Of a DNA stretch of 64,000 nucleotides, positions 35,757 to 46,945 are shown in pieces. The stretch is from Phanerodontia chrysosporium. Its lineage: Eukaryota; Basidiomycota; Agaricomycetes; Polyporales; Phanerochaetaceae. Below the pieces are notes generated by a model. That model did no database searches, was not told where the DNA came from, and saw only the letters and a list, made by a program, of their open reading frames with translations. Made by a program: the position numbers and the translations under genes. The stretch spans positions 2,418,001 to 2,482,000 of the forward strand of contig MJGA01000002.1 of the NCBI GenBank assembly GCA_001910725.1, read 5' to 3'. Position 1 is the first letter of the stretch, and every line of letters begins with the position of its first letter.

Positions 35757-37021
35757 CTAGACGTCCTCGAATGCGACCTCGATACCCTGTCTCGCGAGAG
35801 GCGCAAAGATGGGCTCAAGGACACGGCGCAGGAGCGGCTGCAGCGCGATGAAAGCACCAGGAACGTTGAGGTAGTCCTTCGAGCGACCCGAGAGGAAAAC
35901 GACGCGGCGAAGTTTGCCAAATGGCGGTGCACGAAGCACAGTGGAGATATCGTCCCATGCGAATGCACGAAGCATCTTGCGGGCATCGGGTGCATCGCCT
36001 TTGAGTATCGGGTATACCGCAAAGCGCACTTCCTCGACGGGCGCGGCGACTTGCGCGAGTACACTTTTCAGCCAAAGCGAGATGTAGGATGCTTCACGGT
36101 ACGTTGGTACGCCGAGCTGCAAGCTGCGGAGGTTCGTATTTTGTGACATATCGAGATACTCCGCGAGTGGCTTGTCTTCAATACCAGCTGGAAACGAATC
36201 AGTAAAAGGCAGTAAATGACATGTGAAAGAGACTGACTGCGTGTGCGGACCGTGGAGGAGCTTGGAGAGCCGAGCTCGAGGTGACGGAGCGACGGGCCAA
36301 CGAAATGTAAAAGATCCCGGAGGCGCGTGTCGTACGCGCCCACGAGCGGGAGGCGCAAGCTCTCGACAGACGGCTCGGGGAGCGTCGCGAGGAGCCAGTC
36401 AATGACGCGATCCCGAGAGAAACAACTGCCGAGGTCGAGCTCGCGGAGAACGAGGGGCTGCGCGCCACTCTTGTCGCCGTGCGCGAAGCCCGGGTCGGCG
36501 GTCCAGCGTCCCCACCAGACACCATCAAATTGGAGGCGGGCGAGGTTGGGAAATACGGCGCAGAGCGCCCGGACGTCGTCGAATGCGTCGAAGGTGCAGG
36601 TGCTCACGCAGAGGCGGCGCACGGAGGGGAATGTGACGGGAGGTGGTGCAGGGTCGCCGTCCTTGGGTGCTCCAAACCAGAGCCCGTCGAATTTGACTGC
36701 GGCGAGCGCAGGGAAGCGTGCGAGGGTCTGCAGCGCTGCGTGCAGGAGGTGGAGGTCGTACCATTGGCAGATTTCACCCTTCTTCTGCGCAACAACGACG
36801 TCGCGGACGTGGTATGCTATGGCGGGGGACTCGTCGAGCAGCTTGCCTACTTTCTCGAGCTCTTCACGCGAGCATGTCAGGTGCATCTCGCGCCAGAAAT
36901 GATGGCGGGCCCGGGGTACCCAAGCGCGTTGCACGAGAGTGCACGCGGCCAGTGCGGCTGGGTCATCGCGCAGCTGGTCGATGATAAGGTCGTCCAGCTC
37001 GGCGGGGAGATTCCAGGACAT
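35757..37021 (-). CDS. F-box/LRR-type protein, two exons
   Basis: The start at 37021 reads MSWNLPAELDDLIIDQLRDD, then CTLVQRAWVPRARHHFWREM, the usual F-box of this agaricomycete family. The long first exon has leucine-rich-repeat strands (LAAVKFDGLWFG, SVRRLCVSTCTFDAF, NLARLQFDGVWWG, LVLRELDLGSCFSRD, SLRHLELGSP). A short intron around 36190-36235 leads to the second exon (NTNLRSLQLGVPTYREASYI, FGKLRRVVFLSGRSKDYLNV), with stop at 35757-35759. About 390-400 aa. Third F-box gene in the window. Substrate unknown. Confidence 0.78.
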
Positions 37022-38504
37022 GGTCGGTGCGGGTCGTGTAGTCTACAGCATGTCAAGTCAGCTGGTTATAAAGGCGAGGCTATGGCCTGCCAGCAAAGCA
37101 ACGCCTCTGCGGAGATGCTCACCCATAGTGTGACACACGCGTGAACCGCGGTAAGATTCCAGATGGTGTGGGCCCATTTTGTCAAGAACGAGATGAGGGC
37201 AGAAACCGAGCTGCGAGCTGCAGGCATGGCGGCCTCGAGTGCAGCGTTCATCTTATCAGATAACTTGGGAGGGGACAGCCTGTCTAGGCGCCCAACAGTG
37301 CTCTCTGCCTCCTTTGATCCTGACCGTCTATCTCGCACCTTCAAACGACGAGCTAGTCTGTGAAGTTAAGGCACATATACTCGTTGTACCTCGTCGAAAA
37401 GACTTTCTTCCCACCTCGGTACCCCCTATCTGGGATGCGTGGCATCAACAAATGTGTGCGATCAGCCTCCGGTTCCCATGCGTCGAGATACCTGACCGTC
37501 GGCCGTACCTTCGCGCGAGATGATACACGAAAGGATGCGCTAGCAGGGCGTTTCGGCACGATGGCAACACGGACCGAGGTACGCCTGATTTCATAGGTCA
37601 TTGTATCTCGTGTATACTGACCAGCCGTGAAGTCAGTACTCGCGTCCTCTAAGCTCAAGTACGTGTTCATGGTAGTTGCTGGAGCGAATGCCCGTTTGCC
37701 AGTCGGACAACCGTGGCTTGACAGTTCAATGAAACCCCATCCAGGTCGTTCTAGGAGCGACTGCGTGGGGTGTCTAGTCAAATTAATATTACGCTGCGTC
37801 GCGATCAGAAATAGACTGGCACGCACACTCCATGGTGTGTCGATCCGATCCTCGACATATCTCATACTGTTCTGCTCCGGTCTTACGGTGTAGAGTTTCC
37901 CCAAACTTTTGCCTGTCATGCAAGGCTCGACCTTGCGTTGTTGTGTTTGGAACCCTGCAGAGGTCATTATGGAACGTCTCTTGCGACCCTCTCCTAGCGT
38001 TTGGCAGTTTTACAGTAGGGGGGTCCAGGAGCGATTACAGTACAGGTGCATATCTGTGAGGATCAAAATATGAGTTACAGGATTTTCAGGCCATGTCATC
38101 ATATTTGAACTTGCAACTGCTCGCGCCAACGGATCCTTGTCAGTTGTCCGCACCAGCGGCTGCCTCCGCGCCTGAGCAGTCACTGCGTGCCAGCCCTGTA
38201 TAGTGAAGGGGGTCTGTAGAGCAGATACACGCACCTGTAGATATGCTCTGAATAAACGAGCTTGCGAATATCCTCCTGAGATGACGATAGCTGGGCTAAT
38301 CAGACTCTGCGCAACCCGGCTGAGTAGACGCCTCGGCTGCTGGTGCTAGAGCGCCTACGCACACCTATCGAGAGTACGTCTAGGTCGTCTGAGCAGATGT
38401 CAGACTAGCTGACCTCCTGTGTCCTGGCAGCTCTCCAGCTAGGTGGCCTAGGGTTAAGCCCGGGACTTGTGAATATCATGAGCCCCGGTTAGGCATATAA
38501 TCCA
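37022..38504. other. spacer before the transposon nest
   Basis: Left boundary of the DNA transposon should lie here, but I found no convincing terminal inverted repeat. Contains the minus-strand open frame listed separately and AGGGTTAAGCCC near 38451-38462. Confidence 0.35.
37353..37967 (-). CDS. uncertain 204-codon open frame
   Basis: An uninterrupted frame from an ATG at 37967 to a stop at 37353-37355. Not recognised. Some stretches look protein-like (YLDAWEPEADRTHLLMPRIP, RYNEYMCLNF) and the composition is basic. No splice or promoter support; it may be chance or a decayed gene beside the transposon. Confidence 0.25.
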   Translation of the reverse strand: MTSAGFQTQQRKVEPCMTGKSLGKLYTVRPEQNSMRYVEDRIDTPWSVRASLFLIATQRNINLTRHPTQSLLERPGWGFIELSSHGCPTGKRAFAPATTMNTYLSLEDASTDFTAGQYTRDTMTYEIRRTSVRVAIVPKRPASASFRVSSRAKVRPTVRYLDAWEPEADRTHLLMPRIPDRGYRGGKKVFSTRYNEYMCLNFTD

Positions 38505-41500
38505 CATGTCACCCAAACCGCCACCTCGCCGTGCCGGGCCCTTCGAGTTGTCCTAAGCAGGATGCCACGCAGCAGGAACCCAAAGGTGAGCCGGATCCCA
38601 AACGAAAAGTAAGAAGCTTTCCAGGCCTAAATATTATGTGGTCGTGCAAGGGTAAGGCGCTCGCAAAGCGTCTTGTCCCATGCTCATGCACGGAGTGCAA
38701 TGGTAAGCTCGTTCCCGTGCAGACGGTGCGCAATCACGCAAAGCGCACCCGAAAACGCCATGCGGAAGACGATTCGGATAGCGATTCGCCACCGAAAAAG
38801 AAGATGTCTCTCGATGCACGGCTTTCGCAGCGTCTGGCACAGGAGAGCGCGGAATCCACACATCTGGCGAAGAGCTCGTCCGCAGCACACGCAGATGCGC
38901 AACAGCTTGCTGCATCGGAGACGGCAGGTGCCAGAGGTGCTTCTCCGTCATCGGAGAGCGCAGATTCTCCGCATATATGCGGTGATCTACGACCCAGTCC
39001 CTTCCCTGAGATGCCATCCTCCCCTCTGAACCTGTTTACAGAGCTCTCCGAAGAAACCTTCCAGGATCTACATGTCGACAGTTACGGAGACAAGCCTCCC
39101 AGCAGGAACACCCCTTCTCCACTTCATGAAGACGATCCCGCTGAGGCATCTGAGCTTCTGACGAACTTGTCCTTGGCGGACGCCCCCGAGTCTCCTCCGA
39201 CTCCCCCTCTCTTGCAGCCGCAGGCCGGTAACATTCCCGATCCCAATGAAGGGGTCTCTGAGGTGGAAGCCCCTGACCCTGGCGACCTCTCGCTCCCCCA
39301 GCCGAGTCCCTCCCAGGACAGCGCTCCCGTGACTTCATCCAGAACGCGACTGGTCTATGAGCGCAGGCCTTCCCCACTCGAAGTAGTTCTCGCGGCAACA
39401 ACTGTCTGGCTCTGGCGGCCCATCATGCTTCTTCTCGCTCATCTTCACACAGATCATGCCGTCTCGCATCGTGCGATCGCAACCATTATCTCTGTCTTAT
39501 TCTGCGTCTTCTCTGCTCTTGGGCTCGTTGACCAGAAGTCTGATGTGCCTCGGACTCTCAGGACAACTCTGCTGCGGCTTGATCTGGGTGACGATTTCTT
39601 TGTTTGTCCGGTCTGTCCCTCCTGCTGCCGCGTTTACCCACCAGACTCCAGCCCTGACCTGGTCTGTTCTCACTGTGAGAACGAGCCGCTCTTCAAGAAC
39701 ATCTCATCAGAAACCTACGGCAACACCGCTGTCACTCTCGGGTCCCATATCGTGGACAACTGGGATGAATGGCGTCCACGCCTTGCCGCCAAGAGGGCAG
39801 CAAAGCCGAAGCTGCAATTACCTATGCGGCTCCCCTCCGATATGCTTGCTGACTTCATCAACAGCACACCGACAATGGAGGCTGATCTCGACAGATGGCG
39901 GGACTTGCCTGCGGCTCAAGCAGGCCAACTGCGCTGCGTCCAGGACGGGGAGATATGGAGGACCATCAAGGGTCCTGATAATACCCCCTTCTTTGACAGT
40001 GCGCATGCTGCTGAGCTGCGCATCGGTGTCACGATGGGCTTCGACGGGTATGTTATAAGGTACTTGCGTGTGACTTCCGCCTTCGCTGATATTCCCCTGC
40101 CGACAGATTCTCTTTCACGCATAGCTCATTCTCGGGCAAGCATAGCACCGGCCAGTTGTCACTATGCGTGCAAAATCTCGATACTGCGCTGCGGTAAGTG
40201 GTTTTCAGGCCATTGTAGTGTAGTATTACTTATCACTCCCTCCAGTTACCGCCCCGAGAACCTGCTTCTCTGTGGGTTAACACCTGGGCCAAGTGAATTC
40301 AATGCGGACGAGCTACAGTACTTTATGGCCATGTTTGTTACTGACTTGCTCAAGCTATACGATGATGGTATCATCGTCAAGACGGCCAGTTATCCGTCAG
40401 GTGAGTGGTTACACAAATATCTTGGATTTATCTGAAGTATTCTGTGGAGGCCGTATTGTCCGCCTGATACTCGTTGCAGTCTGCTGTGATCATCCTGCCA
40501 TGTGCCGACTCTGCGGCTTTGGCGACTCAGGCTCCAGCAACTTCTTCTGCACCCGGTGTCAGATCCGCAAGGACGACCTCAAGACGGACAAGGGCGTTAC
40601 AATTGGCGGTGAGTCATGGGTTTTTTGACGTATATACATGGCTATAACCTAGACAAATAGGATTTCCGAGTCGGGATCCTGAAGCGCACCGCCGGCTCGC
40701 TGAAGAATACAGTACTCTCAATGGACAAGACCAACGCAATGCGTTCTGCAAGGAACACGGTGTCCGCGCCTCGGAGCTCAACCGCCTGCCGTACTGGGAC
40801 CCCATTCGCATGGCTATCATAGATCCCATGCACAACATCTTACTCGGTGCGCATACAGTTTATGTTTCGTTCTGCCAGCTAACATCTATCTAGGACTCAT
40901 GAAAAATCAGTGGTTCGATGTCTGGATCAAAGACAACGCCCTACGTGAACGTACACAGCCAAAGGGCGTGCCGCGAGAGCTAGATGTTATCCACGAATAT
41001 CTGGCAAAGGTGCGTCCCATTTGGTCTCGGGGGCCATGTAGCTGAACATATAATGCAGTTTGAGATGCCGTCATGGGTAGCCCGTCTGCCCAATGAGGTC
41101 GGTTATCCAGCCGGAGGCTCGCTTACCTCTGATGAGTGGAAAGCGATCCTTCTCGTATACGGTCCTATCGTGGTAAGACTTCTTTATGAATACGAGCCCG
41201 AGCCCTAATTTCGCACCCACTATCTACCAGATTCCTTTCGTTTGGGAAGAGTGGTCATCAGCTGCTGATGCAGAGTACGAACGAAAGCTCAAGACGTGGC
41301 GCAAGAAGGACAACGCAAGGCAGAAGCGCAACAACAAGCGAGACGAAGGGGCTCTTGGGGGCGACAAGGAGCCGCCAGCTCCTAAGCCGCAGCGGCGAAT
41401 GCACAGCCAGGATGCCGACAACTTCCTTTCGCTTGCTGCCGCCATGAAAATCCTCCTTGCGCGAGCCGTGAATCCTGCCGACCTCAACCGGGCTAAGTCC

Positions 41501-42109
41501 TTGCTCCAAGACTATCTTGACGGCTTTATCAAGGTGCGCATTTCTGTTTTTCGTCTCATACACTCTGCTATGCTGATATCATCATGCAGATGCATCCCGA
41601 ACACATCAAACCGAACACGCACTACGTTACGCATATATTCGACCAAATACCTGACTACGGCCCAGTTTACGGCTTCTGGACGTACCTCTTCGAACGCCTA
41701 AACAAGATCCTCAAGGGATATGCATCGAATGGCCACGCTGGAGGTGAACTGGAGGTAACATTCTTCCGAGAGTTTCACCGCCAAACACGGCTACAGTCAA
41801 CAGTAAGTAATTTATCCCTGCTGTCCTTACCATTTTTCATGTGAGCGGCCCTGTGTTAGCTGCAGAACCTCAGTGCGCAACAAACATGCGACTCGGTGCG
41901 TCGTGAGGACGCTCTTCTGACCGAAACTGCTCGAGTACTCCTCAAGAGCGATGACGAAGCCCGTGGTACTGTTGCCGATCTTGCGCAGAAGATTGCTATA
42001 GCTTCAGACGAAAGTAAGTAATCCTATCTACCTTTCCGCACCAGAAATAACTCTCTCTCTCTATAGTGACAGTCAACTTTCTCATGGGACCCGGCACACG
42101 CTCACCGCT
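38505..42109 (+). pseudogene. Tnp2-like transposase, 5' part (split by insertion)
   Basis: N-terminal part of a CACTA/EnSpm-related transposase of the basidiomycete Plavaka kind. The N-terminal zinc-finger-like CSCTECNGKLVPVQTVRNH is followed by an acidic, serine-rich linker. The catalytic region includes WDEWRPRLAAKRAAKPKLQL, RPENLLLCGLTPGPSEFNAD, AVCCDHPAMCRLCGFGDSGS + NFFCTRC, PIRMAIIDPMHNILLGLMKN, and FWTYLFERLNKILKGYASNG + HAGGELEV. Introns occur near 40050-40100, 40195-40250, 40400-40450 and several places after 40610. The ATG at 38505 is one base out of frame with the main frame that begins by 38531, so the start has a 1-nt break or an unseen intron. At 42109 coding sequence is cut by the LTR element. 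Confidence 0.7.
42105..42109. repeat. target-site duplication CCGCT, left copy
   Basis: CCGCT immediately before the outer retroelement; the same 5 bp follow its other end at 58313-58317. Five base pairs is the usual duplication for Ty3/gypsy integrase. Confidence 0.9.
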
Positions 42110-42709
42110 TATCACAAAAATGCGCTGCCCTAGCGCCTATACACCAAACCAACCAGCAATACTCACTGGCAAAGGTTTACTTGGACTACAAAGGGTGTAG
42201 CCAAGCTTGAAGACGAAGTATAGAGACTAGAGAGGTGAAATGCGATGAGATTGAAGCTGGGGAGGCACCCCCAGCCCTCAGGGTTTATATACATGTGCAC
42301 CAGGTCCCCAGGGACCGGTGTTCAGGGTCCTAGCTATCTAATACCTACTACGCTATTGGCTAGTGCCCTACAGGCATTCCTACATTCTCCTACACGTTCC
42401 TAAATGTTCCTACGATGTCCCAGAAACCTCCAGAACGTTCCAGCACTGTCCGGACCTGTCCAGAGACCCCCAGGACTTTTTAGTCCATTCCGGAGTGTCT
42501 CGGCGCTTCCAGACCCTTGCCTGCTTCTAGACCTTCGACCATGTGACCCTGGGATACCGCACGTGTGCGCATCACGTGACCGCCGTATCACGTGACCAGC
42601 CCCGAGCCTAGGGCTGTCACTCCAGCGCTTCTGCATGTCACAGTTCGGAGTAATCGCTTCTGTCACCTGCTGCCCCTAACCCTAAGGGTTAAGACGAAAA
42701 ACTGTGACA
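42110..42709 (-). repeat. LTR, outer element 3'
   Basis: 600 bp, begins TGTCACAG and ends GTGATA when read on the element strand. Preceded on the element strand by a G-rich polypurine tract (AATTGGGGGTAA, plus coordinates 42710-42721). Confidence 0.93.
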
Positions 42710-42744
42710 TTACCCCCAATTCTAGCTGAACCTCCTGGTGAAGC

Positions 42745-45700
42745 CTAAATACCAGTGGAGCCAAAACCATCGCTGCTGCGAATGGTTGAGTCGAGGCGAG
42801 AAACCGGAGTGGGTTCGGCGTAGGAGATTCTTTCGAGCACGAGTTGAGCGACACGATCACCCTTGTGGAAAGTAAAGGTGTCGGGCGAGTTGTTGATGAG
42901 TAGAATTTTGAGCTCCCCTCGATAATCTCGGTCAATAACGCCTGCTCCTATGTCGATGCCTCTGAGGCTGAGGCCACTCCGTGGTGCGACTCGAGCGTAG
43001 GTACCTGGTGGAGTACACATTCGAAGGCCCGTTGACGCTAGCTTGCGATCATGGGGCTTGAGCGTAAGGTCTTCCATGATAAAAAGATCCAACCCTGCGC
43101 TTTCCGGCGAGCCTCGTGAGGGAAGTTTTGCATCCTTGTTCATGAGCTCGACCTCGAACTGGTCGTCTGCTCCCCAAGATTGGAGTAGCGCGAGTTCGCG
43201 CACGAAAAACTCATCCTCCTCGTCGTGGTGGCGTTGCAGAAGGGAAATTGCCTTTGGCGCATCTGGGTATTTCTTGTGGAATTGTTTGACCTTCGCCATA
43301 GCGTGCTTGAGATTGGGCAAGTATTCCCATGTGTCGCTATGCTCATCGTAGCCTCTCCACCGTACTCGGTACATAACACGGCCTTTAGAGTCTGGCTGTG
43401 CATCTACGATCTGCTCGACCTTGTACTCCTCGTCATCACCCACACGAATGGGTGGTAGGGGTTTGCGCGTGCGATTGGCAACCTCATCCTCGACGTGCTT
43501 CGTGAGCTTGCTTGCGTGGAAGACCGGGTGAATCTTCACATGGGCTGGTAACTTCAGCTTGAAGGTGACCGGTCCCAGCTGCTCTACGATCTCGTAAGGG
43601 CCTACTCGCTTTGGTGCCAGTTTCTTGGAGGGAACCCGAAGGTTCAGATCCTTTGCGTCAAGCCAAACACGGTCTCCGACCTTGAACAAGGGTTCTGATT
43701 TACCCTGGTCGTAGTACCACTTCATTCGCTCTGCAGCCAGCATGAGCGCGGCTTTCGCCTGATCTTGGGCCTCCTGTCTAAGCTTCGTCCAGTCGTCCAG
43801 TTCTGACAACCTTGTAACACGGTCCTGCTCTGGGAACATGCGTGGATGACGGCCATATTCGACGAAGAATGGCGAGTTCTTGGTGCTTTCATGCGCCTGG
43901 TTGTTGTACGCAAACTCGGCAGAGGGCAAAAGGTACGCCCAGTCGTCCTGCCTGAAGCTTGTGTAGCAGCGCAGATATTGCTCCAATGACTGATTAACTC
44001 GCTCAGTCTGACCGTCTGCCTGAGGGTGAAACGCTGTAGTCATTGCTGACTTGATCCCCAGGAGTCTGCACCATTCCTGGAAGAGTTTCGCGGCGAACTG
44101 CGTTCCTCTATCCGAAATGATCTGTCTGGGTAGGCCGTGCAAAGGCCAAACACGCTCATAGAGCAAATTTCCCAGATCCTTGGCTGAAAACTCCTTGGTG
44201 ATGGGGAGGAAATGTGCTCGCTTGGTTAAGCGGCAAACGACTACGAAGATAGCGTTGTAACCGTCCGACTCAGGCAAGTCCGTGATCATATCGCATGAGA
44301 TTATCTCCCAGGGTTCCGACGGAACCTCGTTCGGTTGTAGCAGGCCAGCAGGCTTCTGGTTGACGTTTTTATGCGACTGGCAGACTTCGCAGCCTGCGAC
44401 GTACTTCTTGACGTAAACCGACATTCCTGGCCACCAGTAGTTGCGCGACAGCAACTCCAACGTCTTCCATCGTCCAGGGTGTCCAGCCCCAGGGAAGTCG
44501 TGGTGTAACTTGAGTAGATCCGCCCTAATCTTGTCGTCCTTGGGCACATACACCTTGCCTCGGTGCAGTAGTAGCCCGTCCTCGAGGTGCCATTCCGCTA
44601 AGTCCTTCCCGAACTCTCTTGGTCCTTTCAACATCAGGTCTTTGTACGACTTGGTGACTTCGTCGTCCAGCAGGGCTTTTCTGATCCTTTCTAGCAGTTT
44701 GCTATCGTCCACTATCGATGAATGGGTTGGTTGCATGGCTCGAATCGCGAAATATTCTGGCTTCAAAAGGACTTTTTCACGATTGTCGCAATCCACCCCC
44801 AATTCATGATCTGGCCTCCTGGACATTGGATCAGCCCGCTTCATCGTCTTTCCAGGCTTGTGCTCCAACTTGAAGTGGAAACGTGTGAGGAAAAGACTCC
44901 AACGTGCTTGGCGTCGCGTCAAGTCTTGCGCCTTGCGGAAATAGGTCAAATTCTGGTGATCTGACCATATGTCGAATGGTAGAGGGTGTCCCTCCAAGTG
45001 GTGGCGCCATTCCTTCAATGCGCGGATGATGGCTAGCATCTCCTTGTCGTATATCTCGTAGTTGCGCTCATGTACGCCTAGCGCCTTGGAGTAAAACGCG
45101 ACAGGGTGCCAAAGGCCATCCTCGCCCAGTTGCTCAAGTACAGCCCCCGTAGCAAAGTCTGACGAATCGCATTCGAGCCTAAAAGGGTGCTCGTCGTCTG
45201 GAATCTTGAGAATAGGCGCAGTAGTGAACGCTCTTTTGAGTGTATCGAAGGCATCCTGCTGCTCAGGCCCCCATTCCCACTCTTTGCCTTTGCGGGTAAG
45301 CTCTGACAATGGGCGAACAATCTTGCCAAAGTCTCGAATAAACCGTCGGTAGAAGTTAGCAAAACCCAGGAAAGCCTGGACATCTTTGACCCTTTTGGGT
45401 ATGGGCCAAGATAAAACGCCATCTACCTTCGATGGATCCATCTGAACCGACCCCTTGCTGATGATCATTCCGAGGTATTCAATGCTATCCGTCTCGAAGA
45501 AGCATTTTTCTGGCTTAGCGAACAGGTCATTGTCGCGTAGCCGCTGCAATACCTCGCGAACTAATCGCCGATGGTGGTCCAAGTCATTCGTGAAGATGAG
45601 AATGTCGTCTAGGTAGACCATGACATGCCCTTCTCGAATCAGATCGTCGAGAATATGGTTCATCATGCGCTGAAAGGTTGCTGGTGCATTGCTGAGGCCG

Positions 45701-46902
45701 AAGAACATCACTGTAGGTTCGTATAAACCGAAAGGTGTGATGAAGGCCAGCTTCCACTCGTCTCCTTCCTTGATTCTGACGTTGTTATACCCCCATCTAA
45801 GGTCAATCTTGGTGTATATACTAGCCTTAGATAGTCGATCTATAAGGTCTGAGATCTTGGGTATAGGGAAGCGGTCTTTCTTAACGACTTCGTTCAGCTT
45901 TCTGTAGTCCTGCACCAAGCGCAATGAACCGTCCTTCTTCTTCACGAAAAAGACTGGTGCTGCCAGCGGGGATTTACTTGGTCTGATGTATCCCTTGGCG
46001 AGATTCTCCTGAATCCACTCGTCCAGAGAATTCCTCTCTTCTGGCGACAGCGAGTAATTACGAGCTGGTCGAGGTAGGGTAGCTCCGTCGATAAACTCGA
46101 CAGCGTGGTCGTAAGGCTTTCGTACGGGTAACCGTTCGCTTGCACGCTTCGAAAACACGTCCCCATAGTCTTGATACTGTGCAGGGACAAGCTGCTCCCA
46201 GCCCTCGATTCCCTCCAGCGAACGAATACTGCACATCGCTGCGATCTTCCGGCAAGTTAATGCCAAAACGCGGCCATCTGGGGTGGAAGGGTCGACCCAC
46301 TGGAGCCAAGGCTCCTCTTCTTCCTCCTCGAAGTCCTCATCCATAGGTTCTTCGAGCTCTGCTTGCGCTACTTGAGCCTTGTGGCTGGTAAAGCGACAAG
46401 AATCTGGGCATCTGGAGTACTTCCACTCGCCCTTATCCCAATCTATCTCGGGATTATGCTTCTTCAAGTAGCTAAAGCCGAGGAACATGTCCTTTCCACC
46501 CAGATCTGTAATGAGGCATGCTTGTCTGGAGACATGGTCCCCTACGGCTACGTCGAGCCAAGCGTACTCCTCAATACTGCCACACTTGTTCCTGGAGCCA
46601 TCTGCGTTGTAAACGCGTATCTCCCTGGCCAGCTGGTTCGTCTTCAGCTTATGCTTCTTGACGAAGCGATGGCTAATGAACACAGCATAGGCCCCTGAAT
46701 CAACCAGCGCGGTAGTCTGCACTCTGATTTCCTTACCCTGACTCAAAGTTACTGGAACGATAAAGCTCGATTTAGAGGGTAAACTAGAGACTTTTCTCGA
46801 TTCCAAAACTGATCTAATACATTCTACTGAGTCGGGAGGGTAAAGGAAATCTAAAAACGGACCAGATGTCGCAGACTCTACATCGGTCCCTGCAGAAAAT
46901 CC
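42745..46902 (-). CDS. pol polyprotein of outer element (PR-RT-RH-IN-chromodomain-dUTPase)
   Basis: About 1,353 codons from 46806 plus a short open stretch up to the gag overlap. Same domains as the inner copy described at 50252-54409, and only about two residues differ over the whole length (K for R in KVKQFHKKYPDAP, M for T in DLFIMEDLTL). The frame is intact. It has no ATG before the protease motif, so it depends on frameshifting from gag; here its gag is cut by the inner element, so this copy cannot make a normal Gag-Pol. Confidence 0.93.
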   Translation of the reverse strand, partial: GFSAGTDVESATSGPFLDFLYPPDSVECIRSVLESRKVSSLPSKSSFIVPVTLSQGKEIRVQTTALVDSGAYAVFISHRFVKKHKLKTNQLAREIRVYNADGSRNKCGSIEEYAWLDVAVGDHVSRQACLITDLGGKDMFLGFSYLKKHNPEIDWDKGEWKYSRCPDSCRFTSHKAQVAQAELEEPMDEDFEEEEEEPWLQWVDPSTPDGRVLALTCRKIAAMCSIRSLEGIEGWEQLVPAQYQDYGDVFSKRASERLPVRKPYDHAVEFIDGATLPRPARNYSLSPEERNSLDEWIQENLAKGYIRPSKSPLAAPVFFVKKKDGSLRLVQDYRKLNEVVKKDRFPIPKISDLIDRLSKASIYTKIDLRWGYNNVRIKEGDEWKLAFITPFGLYEPTVMFFGLSNAPATFQRMMNHILDDLIREGHVMVYLDDILIFTNDLDHHRRLVREVLQRLRDNDLFAKPEKCFFETDSIEYLGMIISKGSVQMDPSKVDGVLSWPIPKRVKDVQAFLGFANFYRRFIRDFGKIVRPLSELTRKGKEWEWGPEQQDAFDTLKRAFTTAPILKIPDDEHPFRLECDSSDFATGAVLEQLGEDGLWHPVAFYSKALGVHERNYEIYDKEMLAIIRALKEWRHHLEGHPLPFDIWSDHQNLTYFRKAQDLTRRQARWSLFLTRFHFKLEHKPGKTMKRADPMSRRPDHELGVDCDNREKVLLKPEYFAIRAMQPTHSSIVDDSKLLERIRKALLDDEVTKSYKDLMLKGPREFGKDLAEWHLEDGLLLHRGKVYVPKDDKIRADLLKLHHDFPGAGHPGRWKTLELLSRNYWWPGMSVYVKKYVAGCEVCQSHKNVNQKPAGLLQPNEVPSEPWEIISCDMITDLPESDGYNAIFVVVCRLTKRAHFLPITKEFSAKDLGNLLYERVWPLHGLPRQIISDRGTQFAAKLFQEWCRLLGIKSAMTTAFHPQADGQTERVNQSLEQYLRCYTSFRQDDWAYLLPSAEFAYNNQAHESTKNSPFFVEYGRHPRMFPEQDRVTRLSELDDWTKLRQEAQDQAKAALMLAAERMKWYYDQGKSEPLFKVGDRVWLDAKDLNLRVPSKKLAPKRVGPYEIVEQLGPVTFKLKLPAHVKIHPVFHASKLTKHVEDEVANRTRKPLPPIRVGDDEEYKVEQIVDAQPDSKGRVMYRVRWRGYDEHSDTWEYLPNLKHAMAKVKQFHKKYPDAPKAISLLQRHHDEEDEFFVRELALLQSWGADDQFEVELMNKDAKLPSRGSPESAGLDLFIMEDLTLKPHDRKLASTGLRMCTPPGTYARVAPRSGLSLRGIDIGAGVIDRDYRGELKILLINNSPDTFTFHKGDRVAQLVLERISYAEPTPVSRLDSTIRSSDGFGSTGI

Positions 46903-46945
46903 TCATCGTCTGAGAATACCACGCGGTTAATCTTCTGCGCCTTCT
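46878..46945 (-). pseudogene. gag 3' tail of outer element (severed)
   Basis: Last 22 codons of the outer gag, AQKINRVVFSDDEDFLQGPM, stop 46878-46880. It was separated from the rest of gag (55045-56561) by the inner insertion. Confidence 0.85.
46941..46945. repeat. target-site duplication CTTCT, left copy of inner element
   Basis: CTTCT directly before the inner element; repeated at 55045-55049 after it. Confidence 0.9.
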